This document shows, in pieces, positions 1 through 5,431 of a DNA stretch of 6,152 bases (positions are counted from its first letter, which is position 1; every line of letters begins with the position of its first letter). The DNA is taken from assembly GCA_047605425.1 (NCBI GenBank), contig JASGFT010000246.1, positions 1 to 6,152 of the forward strand, read 5' to 3'. Source of the stretch: JAKPAM01 sp047605425. GTDB taxonomy: Bacteria; Pseudomonadota; Gammaproteobacteria; Burkholderiales; Burkholderiaceae_E. The notes under the pieces were generated by a model. It did no database searches. It saw only the letters and a list, made by a program, of their open reading frames with translations, and was not told the origin of the DNA. Position numbers and translations under genes: made by a program.

Positions 1-2
1 GA

Positions 3-270
3 AAGACCACGGCGCAGGCCATAGGCACGGGGCGCGGCCCACTCACGAACGACGGGCCCACGAGCTTCGCTCGCACGGTCACCGATCAAGTTTCCGCCAC
101 TGTGTCGAGCCGCACGCGAAACATCGCGACGGAGCGTCAGCTACGCCGCACCGAGGACGCGATCGAGCATGCATTCGACAGGAGCGCGGAGCAAGATGCC
201 ACCTTTGGCGTCTACCAGTGGCTCAACGGCGTGTACGAGGCCCAGATCTTCTCCTATGGCGCCCGGCATC
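3..270 (+). pseudogene. 5'-partial coding fragment of unknown function, frame lost near 270
   Basis: Frame 3 is open from the left edge and reads like real protein across about 89 codons, so the gene probably begins upstream of the window and the ATG at 102 is likely internal. The end of the segment is rich in aromatics (VYQWLNGVYEAQIFSYGA). After about position 270 this frame becomes Arg/Ala-rich shadow sequence up to its stop at 612-614, while frame 1 takes on coding-like character, so a one-base shift or a deletion junction probably lies at 262-275. The aromatic motif gives me a vague impression of large uncharacterised bacterial proteins, but I cannot name a family. It may be part of the same gene as the following segment or a separate truncated gene. 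Function unknown. Confidence 0.45.
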
Positions 271-1537
271 ACACAACTACGCGAGGGCGCCGGCGACAGC
301 GAAGAGCAGGCCGTGGGCGAGCCCTGGGAGTTCCGGCTCGCCACCAACCTCGTGCGGGCGCGCCGCGACGACCTGCTCCCGCAGTGGACGAGAAACGGAA
401 CGGACTGGGTCGAGAAGCCGGACCCGCGGTGCTGATCCGGGCCACGGAACCCGACCATGCAACCATTCGACAGTGCAGCGATCGGTGCGTTTGCCGGGGT
501 CGGTTCCAGCGGACTGCAGCAGGCCTACGACGAGCGCCGGCTGCGGTATCTCGAGTGCATCATCCGTCGCGCCTATTTGCGCTCCGACCGATTCTCGCAG
601 TGGATCGAGGATGACCACCATCTGCGCCCGCAACCGAAGAACGGGAGCACGACCGGTGAAACGGTGTCCCCGTACTCGATGGGGCACACAACCCTGTGCG
701 ATGCCATCCGCGAGATCAGCATCGATGCGCTCGATCCAGGACTCGACATGGTGCTGCGGGAACTCGACGAGATGGACGACGATGCTCGCAATGCCCTGCA
801 ACGTACCTGGTTGCTGGCTGACGATCGGGAAACCGCTCTCGCCCGTGCCCTGCTGGTGCGGGCGGATCCGACGCGACAGGGTGCGCCGCTGGCTCGACGA
901 GCGGCTGCGGATGGGGTTCGCCGAATGGAATGCACCCGGCTACTACGTGGAGGACCTGCTGCCGCTCGTGAACCTCGCTGACTTCGCGGTGGACCGCGAG
1001 ATCCGCACGAAGGCGGCCATGGTGCTCGACCTGCTCGCGTTCGACGTCGCGATCCACGGGCAGTCCGGCGCCTTCGCGGGTTCGGCCGGCCGAGCCTATT
1101 TCGAGCACAAGAACTGCGTGTGGGAACAATCCATGCGCGATCCGGCGGAGATCCTATTTGGGCGGATGCGGCGCTTCACGGGTACGAACAATGCTGCAGT
1201 CTTCCTCGCAACCTCGCCGTCCTATCGACCGCCGGATGCGATCAGCCTCATTGCACGCTCGGCGCCGCCCCGATTCTCGACCAGGAGCCGTAGCTCGATC
1301 ACCTTCGACGAGGCTGGCGCCTTCGGCGTCGGGACGCGCACCGACGACGACATGGAGTTCTGGTGGAGTCGGGCGGCGTATGCGACCAAGCAGACGATCG
1401 TCGGGTCTCGAGAGGTCGCCACCAAGAACGGGTTGCTCGAGACTCCGCTGTTCAAGGACATCCTGCCGCTCATCGAGAGCGTCGCTGACGCCCTCGACGA
1501 GCGGCCTAGGCGACGACGAAGTGAACGTGAGCCTTGA
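271..1537 (+). pseudogene. Frameshifted large protein of unknown function
   Basis: Coding-like sequence can be followed only by changing frame. Frame 1 runs from about 271 to 428 (GEPWEFRLATNLVRARRDDL) and meets a TGA at 433-435. Frame 3 looks real for about 30 bases (AVLIRATEPDHATI). Frame 1 resumes from about 460 to 875 (FDSAAIGAFAGVGSSGLQQA, later acidic and helical). Frame 2 then runs from about 876 to the TGA at 1535-1537. The last part is the most convincing, with motifs such as FAEWNAPGYYVEDLLPL, YFEHKNCVWEQS, NNAAVFLATSPSYRPPD and DDMEFWWSRAAYATKQT. It is rich in Trp, Tyr and helices and shows no signal peptide or transmembrane segment. I do not recognise a catalytic motif. A separate intact gene could start at ATG 457, but no Shine-Dalgarno precedes it and it would still break near 875. 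Sequencing indels are the alternative to true decay. Confidence 0.55.
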
Positions 1538-1850
1538 TGTGCGCGGTGCACGGGGCGAGCGGTCGAGTCAATCGACGGGTAAACTCGACGACCTGGAGGC
1601 AGGGGAAGCTTGGCTGCTCGACCTCAAGCCGATCGTCGTTCGCGCCTCGGACGAGCTCGTGCTGCGGGTAAGCGGGATCGAGATCGACGACCTCTCGGCC
1701 GACGACTCGCTCGGATGGGGCAGGCGCGAGTTCGATATCGATGCACTCGCTGCGGTCGCCGATGGTTTGCCGCGGATCATCGCGATGCCGGTGCTGCGCG
1801 GAAACGGAGGCGAGTATGTCGTCGACGTGGAGCTCTCGATCACGGCGTGA
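1521..1850 (+). CDS. Small hypothetical protein with possible beta-sandwich fold
   Basis: Frame 3 gives about 109 residues from a GTG at 1521 to the TGA at 1848-1850. The sequence alternates hydrophobic and polar residues as in beta strands (LLDLKPIVVRASDELVLRVS, then EIDDLSADDSLGW, ending GEYVVDVELSITA). An acidic loop between strands gives a weak C2-like impression, which is inference only. No convincing Shine-Dalgarno precedes the GTG. It overlaps the end of the preceding open frame by 17 bases, so it may be the C-terminal domain of that protein after one more frameshift near 1505-1512 rather than a separate gene. No signal peptide or membrane segment is visible. Function unknown. Confidence 0.45.
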   Translation: MNVSLDVRGARGERSSQSTGKLDDLEAGEAWLLDLKPIVVRASDELVLRVSGIEIDDLSADDSLGWGRREFDIDALAAVADGLPRIIAMPVLRGNGGEYVVDVELSITA

Positions 1851-1856
1851 GGACCG

Positions 1857-2052
1857 ATGAGAGGACATCGTCTGCCGTCGACCGACGGTCGTGCGCATCG
1901 GGCGGTGATGAGACCCACGGTCACGTCGGTTGGGGCAAGGCGTCCAGTCGCGCGGATCTATGGCGCCAGTATCAGGGATATCGCGCGAACGCTGGAATAC
2001 CTATACCCGCGCCGGCACGTTGACGGTCACCTTCGGCATCACGCAGCACTGA
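1857..2052 (+). pseudogene. Degenerate ORF tail after the hypothetical region
   Basis: An ATG at 1857 follows AGGA (1850-1853), only 3 bases away, and opens frame 3 up to a TAA at 2058-2060. Coding character seems to switch between frames: frame 3 has VARIYGASIRDIARTLE, and frame 1 then gives a plausible C-terminus, RWNTYTRAGTLTVTFGITQH, ending at the TGA at 2050-2052. Frame 2 in the same place is also open to 2023. The most economical reading is one short gene or gene end with a frameshift near 2000. I do not recognise the product. Four stop codons covering all three forward frames lie between 2050 and 2072, closing this region off from the dehydrogenase module. Confidence 0.3.
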
Positions 2053-2096
2053 GGGGCTAAGCGGCTAGCTAAGCTACCGGTTGTGCCTCTGCGGGC

Positions 2097-2104
2097 AAGG
2101 AGGT
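2097..2104 (+). promoter_or_regulatory. Perfect Shine-Dalgarno before a leader ORF
   Basis: AAGGAGGT is fully complementary to the 3' end of 16S rRNA and lies 5 bases before the ATG at 2110. It is stronger than the AGGA (2211-2214) in front of the dehydrogenase itself. It decides the start of the 15-codon ORF and suggests that ribosome entry to this transcript is set here. No convincing sigma-70 promoter was found in the 2050-2097 gap. Confidence 0.65.
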
Positions 2105-2109
2105 ACAAC

Positions 2110-2157
2110 ATGAACGAGAATGAGGGAGAGTGGGAATGGACGCTGGCACGGACATGA
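2110..2157 (+). CDS. 15-residue leader ORF
   Basis: The ORF reads MNENEGEWEWTLART, starting 5 bases after a perfect AAGGAGGT and ending in a TGA (2155-2157) that overlaps the next ATG (2154) as ATGA. The peptide is acidic, with two Trp codons close together near its middle. It could be a translated leader that couples ribosomes into the next ORF, or the remaining start of a gene otherwise lost from here. It lacks a signal peptide or a run of one amino acid typical of a classic attenuator, and I see no paired terminator hairpins, so Trp-dependent attenuation is not supported. It is too short to judge by composition. Confidence 0.35.
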   Translation: MNENEGEWEWTLART

Positions 2158-2246
2158 ACGTTGACGTCGAGCGCTTCAGTGCGGACCGGCTTGCGGCATT
2201 GAGCAACTTCAGGACGATACATGGCTTTCTCTTTCACCCCCGCTGA
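2154..2246 (+). pseudogene. 30-residue ORF, possible truncated N-terminus of a serine hydrolase
   Basis: This ORF starts at the ATG of the ATGA overlap and runs to a TGA at 2244-2246, inside the dehydrogenase gene. Its first 19 residues (MNVDVERFSADRLAALSNF) are well formed and look like the N-terminus of the beta-lactamase-like serine hydrolases (EstB type), where a helix of the form F-S-x-x-R-L-x-x-L precedes the conserved domain. The later residues (from about 2211) are simply the dehydrogenase start read in another frame. It may thus be the stump of a lost gene, or a translated leader coupled to the dehydrogenase start at 2221, which lies within it. The similarity is from memory and short, so the hydrolase call is weak. 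Confidence 0.3.
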
Positions 2247-4497
2247 AGAGGCGTTTCGCGAAGAGGTGCGGCGCTTCTTCCGCACCGAATATCCGCAGGA
2301 CATCATTGCGAAGCTCGCAGCGGGGCAGCGGCTGGACAAGGCGGACCAGATCGCATCGCAGAAGGCGCTGAACGCCAGGGGCTGGCTGGGCGTCGGATGG
2401 CCGACCGAGCATGGCGGGACCGGCTGGACGCCGGTCGAGCGGTTCATTTTCGACTATGAACTCGACCAGTCGGGGGCCGCGCCGATCATTCCGATGGCGG
2501 TGATCTATGTCGGTCCGATCATCTGCGCCTTCGGAAGCGAGGAGCAGAAGCGGACATGGCTGCCCGGCATTCTCGAAAGCCGCGACTTCTGGGCGCAGGG
2601 ATATTCGGAACCCGAAGCCGGATCCGACCTTGCCTCGCTGCGCTTCTCGGCCGTGCGCGATGGCGACGAATACATTCTCAACGGCACCAAGATCTGGACG
2701 TCCGGCGCCCAGTCCGCCGACTGGATCTTCTGCCTGTGCCGCACCAGCGAGGAAGAGCGCAAGCAGAAGGGCATATCGATGATCTGCGCCCGGCTCGACA
2801 GCCTCGGCGTGCGCGTGCACCCCATCCGCCTGATCGACGGGTCCCACGAGCTCAATCGCATCGAGTTCGACAATGTGCGGGTTCCGGTGACCCACCGCAT
2901 CGGCGAGGAAGGGCAGGCCTGGCACTATTCCAATGTCCTGCTCAAGAATGAGCGGCTGTCCTACGCGCACATCGGCGCCAAGCGCCGTGACATCGCGGCG
3001 GTGCGCAAGCAGGCGAAGTCGGTCCCGGCGGGCGGCGGGCGGATGATGATCGACGATCCGGCCTTCGCGCGCGCGGTCTGCGCCGCCGAGGCCCGTCTCG
3101 ACGCGATCGAGATGTCGATCCTGCAAGCGCTGCGCGGCGAGATCTCGATGGCCCGCGCCGCCGCCTTGAAGATCGCCTGCACCGAATGCGCGCAGATGGT
3201 CACCGAATTGTTCGTGCAACTGGCGGGGCGCTGGCGCGCGCCGATGCTCGACCGGCACGATCCGGACTGGGCGCAGGCCGCGCCGCTGGTGCCCGCGTTT
3301 GGACCGCGCCACATCCAGTCCTATCTCTTCGAGCGCGCCCAGACCATCTATGGCGGAGCGACCGAAATCCAGAAGAACATCATCTGGAAGTCGCTGGGCC
3401 AACAGGCGGGGGGTATCGAAGGGCTGAACGAGGAGCAGGCGATGCTTCGGGGGGCGCTCGCTGCCTGCTATACCCGCGAATATCCGTTTCACGTCCGCCA
3501 GTCGGCGCTGTCGCAGCATGCGCCGGGACCGATCTGGACGAAATTGTCGAATCATTTCGGCCTGTTAGGGTCGGACTCGATCGGCATCATCGAGGAAATG
3601 ATCGCTATGGAGGCGGCTGGTCGCGGCTTGCTACTCGATCCGTTGGGCGAGACGTTCGTTGCCGCCGGCCTCTTGCGCGCGGCCGGCGGACAGGCGGCCG
3701 CACGATTGCTCGACCGGGTTGGGGAAGGCGCGGCGGTCGTCCTGGCATGGTCCGAGGCAGGCATGCGTGAAGATTTCGACGACATCGCCACCGCTGCCCG
3801 CCGCGAAGGCGGCGAATGGGTGCTCGACGGTGCGAAGGCGCTCGTCGTCGGCGCTCCGCTTTGCGAGGACGTCATCGTCGCCGCGAGCACGGAGCGGGGC
3901 TTGACGCTGTTCGCGGTCCCGACCGGCCATCCCGACGTCACGACGCATGCCTACCGCACCATCGACGGCCGTCCGGCCGCGGACATCGTCCTGAAGGCGG
4001 TCCGGTTGTCGGGCGATGCGCTGGTAGGCGAGGAAGGGACGGCGCTGGCGCTGCTAGAAGCCGCGCGCGACCATGCCCTGATCCTGCAGGCGGCGGAAGC
4101 GGGAGGCTTGCTGGCGGAGCTGGTCGGACAGACGCTCGGCTATCTCCGGCAGCGGCGCCAGTTCCGCCAGCCGCTGGCGGATTTCCAGGCGCTGCAGCAC
4201 GCGCTGGTCGATATGTATATCGAGGCGGAGCTGGTGACGGCGGCGGCCATGGCCGCGGCGAATGCCTTTGAAAAAGATGCCGTCGAGCGCGCGCGCGTCT
4301 GTTCGGCGACGCAGGCCACCGTAGCCAGGGCATGTCGGGCGATCGGGCAGAAGGCGATCCAGCTCCATGGCGGAATGGGCATGACCGACGAAATCGCCAT
4401 CGGCCATTATGCGCGGCGCGGGCTCGTCATCGAAGCGATCTGGGGGGACGACAACTGGCATCTCGACCGGTGCGCGCGGGTGCAGGTGGCCCGGTAG
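2221..4497 (+). CDS. Double acyl-CoA dehydrogenase (PimC-PimD-like fusion)
   Basis: This 758-residue FAD enzyme should oxidise an acyl-CoA to the 2,3-enoyl-CoA in the cytoplasm. It is twice the usual length of about 380. The first unit (about 1-395) has SEPEAGSDLASL (129-140), NGTKIWTSGAQSADW (154-168) and YGGATEIQ (377-384), and resembles the pimeloyl-CoA dehydrogenase large subunit. The second (about 403-758) resembles the small subunit, with WSEA (510-513), LDGAKALVVG (535-544), RRQFRQPLADFQALQH (645-660) and QLHGGMGMTDE (714-724). Glu244, in the NER motif of the first unit, fits the helix-G base of isovaleryl- and long-chain acyl-CoA dehydrogenases, since the usual Glu of YEGT is Gly378. 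The second unit has no Glu at either place. The start is supported by AGGA (2211-2214), 6 bases upstream. The substrate is not known: dicarboxylic, branched or steroid side-chain acyl-CoAs are possible. Confidence 0.93.
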   Translation: MAFSFTPAEEAFREEVRRFFRTEYPQDIIAKLAAGQRLDKADQIASQKALNARGWLGVGWPTEHGGTGWTPVERFIFDYELDQSGAAPIIPMAVIYVGPIICAFGSEEQKRTWLPGILESRDFWAQGYSEPEAGSDLASLRFSAVRDGDEYILNGTKIWTSGAQSADWIFCLCRTSEEERKQKGISMICARLDSLGVRVHPIRLIDGSHELNRIEFDNVRVPVTHRIGEEGQAWHYSNVLLKNERLSYAHIGAKRRDIAAVRKQAKSVPAGGGRMMIDDPAFARAVCAAEARLDAIEMSILQALRGEISMARAAALKIACTECAQMVTELFVQLAGRWRAPMLDRHDPDWAQAAPLVPAFGPRHIQSYLFERAQTIYGGATEIQKNIIWKSLGQQAGGIEGLNEEQAMLRGALAACYTREYPFHVRQSALSQHAPGPIWTKLSNHFGLLGSDSIGIIEEMIAMEAAGRGLLLDPLGETFVAAGLLRAAGGQAAARLLDRVGEGAAVVLAWSEAGMREDFDDIATAARREGGEWVLDGAKALVVGAPLCEDVIVAASTERGLTLFAVPTGHPDVTTHAYRTIDGRPAADIVLKAVRLSGDALVGEEGTALALLEAARDHALILQAAEAGGLLAELVGQTLGYLRQRRQFRQPLADFQALQHALVDMYIEAELVTAAAMAAANAFEKDAVERARVCSATQATVARACRAIGQKAIQLHGGMGMTDEIAIGHYARRGLVIEAIWGDDNWHLDRCARVQVAR

Positions 4498-4502
4498 AGC
4501 GT

Positions 4503-4610
4503 TCATCCTCGATCGAAACGTGCGGCAAGCTTGTCGACCTGTGAATCGTCGGTGACGACCTTGCCCGGCGCCGACACTTGGGCGTACGCTGGGTGGGGGG
4601 GAATGCCGGG
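4503..4610 (-). pseudogene. Possible remnant of the 3' end of a minus-strand gene
   Basis: Read on the minus strand, the last about 35 codons before a TGA (4503-4505) look protein-like: PAYAQVSAPGKVVTDDSQVD followed by KLAARFDRG. Upstream of about 4610 the same frame loses coding character and becomes Ser/Arg-rich, and no start with a Shine-Dalgarno fits. This may be a decayed gene end left by rearrangement, with a boundary near the run of seven G (4594-4600). It could also be chance, as the region is short. The product is not recognised. Confidence 0.25.
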
Positions 4611-4696
4611 CTGAGATCGCCGCCTCGGGCCATCCCTGATGTCGGATTGGCAGCTTCTGGTGTACTCCAGGGAGCCCAGACCTGTTTCAGACCTCC

Positions 4697-4702
4697 AGGA
4701 GG
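4697..4702 (+). promoter_or_regulatory. AGGAGG ribosome binding site that sets the barrel gene start
   Basis: AGGAGG lies 5 bases before the ATG at 4708 and decides this start over the in-frame ATG at 4639. The core GGAGG is directly preceded by its own complement, CCTCC (4692-4696), with a single A between. Confidence 0.8.
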
Positions 4703-4707
4703 CCGAG

Positions 4708-5349
4708 ATGCGCAAGGATGCAATGAATCGATGGCTGCTTGCCGGGCTGGTCGGCATCGGCTTGGCCCCGGGGCTGGCTCAGGCTCAGAGCCCATCGCCC
4801 TATGCGGCGGCCGGCCCGCGGTTCTATCTGCAGGGCGGACTCGGCGTGTCGACCCAGGAGATCGATCGGGACGACTACTACGACGACTATTACGACTACT
4901 ACCGTTACCGCCGCCGCTACCGCGATGACGCGGCGGCCTTCAATCTCGGCGTCGGTGTCCAGTTCACGCCGAGCTGGGGCATGGAGTTGAGCCACGTATG
5001 GCTGGGCAAGGCCCATCTACGCTCGCGCTACGATGGCAACCAGAAGATCGACTCGCGATTGTTCAGCCTGGTGGGCACCTACACTTACCCATTCGGCGCC
5101 TCGCCATGGGCGCTGATCGGGCGCGCCGGCCTGGCATACACCGATGTCAGCGCGCAGGTCGAAGGGGGGCCGGGCCGGAGCACGCACCGGGCTGCGCCGG
5201 CGCTGGGGATAGGCGGGAGCTACACCTTCCTCCCGAACCTGTCCGTGCATGTCAACTACGACTACTACGGACGGATCGGGCGCGACGCTTATGATCGCCC
5301 GGTGTTGGGCGGCGTGCTGAGTGCCGGATTGCGCTGGTATATCAACTGA
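4708..5349 (+). CDS. Outer-membrane beta-barrel protein (OmpA/OmpW-like, 8 strands)
   Basis: The 213-residue product has a signal peptide: Arg2/Lys3 and Arg8, a hydrophobic core about 9-23 and a likely signal peptidase I cut after Ala26 (AQA). The mature chain begins with a strand (FYLQGGLGVS, 39-48) and continues with alternating aromatic strands such as AAAFNLGVGVQF, WGMELSHVWLG, LVGTYTYPF, WALIGRAGLAYTDVS and LSVHVNYDYYG, ending VLSAGLRWYIN. This fits small 8-stranded barrels of the OMP_b-brl type, usually about 200 residues. The first external loop (53-74) consists only of Asp, Tyr and Arg. The last residues are YIN rather than the common terminal Phe, a slight oddity for BAM recognition. 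It is monocistronic by spacing, with convergent esterase downstream. Its role may be structural or small-molecule uptake; the sequence does not decide. Confidence 0.85.
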   Translation: MRKDAMNRWLLAGLVGIGLAPGLAQAQSPSPYAAAGPRFYLQGGLGVSTQEIDRDDYYDDYYDYYRYRRRYRDDAAAFNLGVGVQFTPSWGMELSHVWLGKAHLRSRYDGNQKIDSRLFSLVGTYTYPFGASPWALIGRAGLAYTDVSAQVEGGPGRSTHRAAPALGIGGSYTFLPNLSVHVNYDYYGRIGRDAYDRPVLGGVLSAGLRWYIN

Positions 5350-5370
5350 ATCGGCAGGAGAGCATGCCTC

Positions 5371-5391
5371 GCGTTGGCTTTCGGCCAACGC
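5371..5391 (+). terminator. Stem-loop after the barrel gene
   Basis: GCGTTGGC pairs perfectly with GCCAACGC (8 bp) around a TTTCG loop, starting 21 bases after the barrel stop. No T-run follows, so it is an imperfect intrinsic terminator. It sits between convergent genes and may act on both strands or stabilise the mRNA end. Confidence 0.55.
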
Positions 5392-5401
5392 CTGGGCGAA
5401 A

Positions 5402-5418
5402 GCCCGCACTGGGCGGGC
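5402..5418. terminator. Second stem-loop in the convergent gap
   Basis: GCCCGC pairs with GCGGGC (6 bp) around the five-base loop ACTGG, 13 bases beyond the esterase stop as read on the minus strand. It lacks a T-run in either direction. It may end esterase transcription, but short GC stems are common at this composition. Confidence 0.35.
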
Positions 5419-5431
5419 CCGTCTCGCACTT

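Larger units (their letters stand above)
4498..4707. other. Spacer between dehydrogenase and barrel gene
   Basis: This 210-base spacer has no convincing + strand gene. An in-frame ATG at 4639 extends the barrel ORF upstream but has no Shine-Dalgarno and would hide the signal peptide, so I treat it as untranslated. A very weak sigma-70 candidate is TTGCCC (4561-4566) and TACGCT (4585-4590), spaced 18 bases. The likely leader RNA can form TCCCTG/CAGGGA (4633-4638 with 4668-4673) or the competing CTGG/CCAG (4657-4660 with 4667-4670). No U-rich terminator for the dehydrogenase is visible. Confidence 0.5.

Noticed and set aside
218..875. First half of the long frame 2 ORF as real protein
   Set aside because: Residues are mostly Arg, Ser, Pro and Ala without structure; frames 1 and 3 carry the coding-like sequence there. 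Only the part after about 876 is convincing.
2064..2081. GCTAGC and ACCGGT close together, like a cloning linker
   Set aside because: Two six-base sites in a GC-rich spacer can occur by chance, and no other vector sequence is visible.
2110..2157. Trp-codon leader peptide as an attenuator
   Set aside because: There are only two Trp codons and no alternative hairpins or T-run before the dehydrogenase, whose product is not linked to tryptophan.
2209..3555. 448-codon open frame on the minus strand opposite the dehydrogenase
   Set aside because: It is rich in Arg, His, Asp and Gly, typical of the antisense of a GC-rich gene, shows no domain, and the sense strand encodes a clear enzyme throughout.
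4593..4673. Possible TPP riboswitch, from a G-rich run followed by GGGCTGAGA and later CCTGAT before the barrel gene
   Set aside because: CTGAGA and CCTGAT match the core, but the ACCC partner strand after CTGAGA and the GATAATGCCAGCG-like part are missing, and the expected stems do not form. The downstream gene is also not a thiamine gene.
4639..4707. Upstream ATG at 4639 as start of the barrel gene
   Set aside because: No ribosome site precedes it and it would bury the signal peptide behind 23 residues; the AGGAGG and ATG at 4708 fit better.
4864..4929. GACTAC-like units as a CRISPR or tandem repeat array
   Set aside because: The units are imperfect, in frame and inside an intact gene; this is a low-complexity protein segment.
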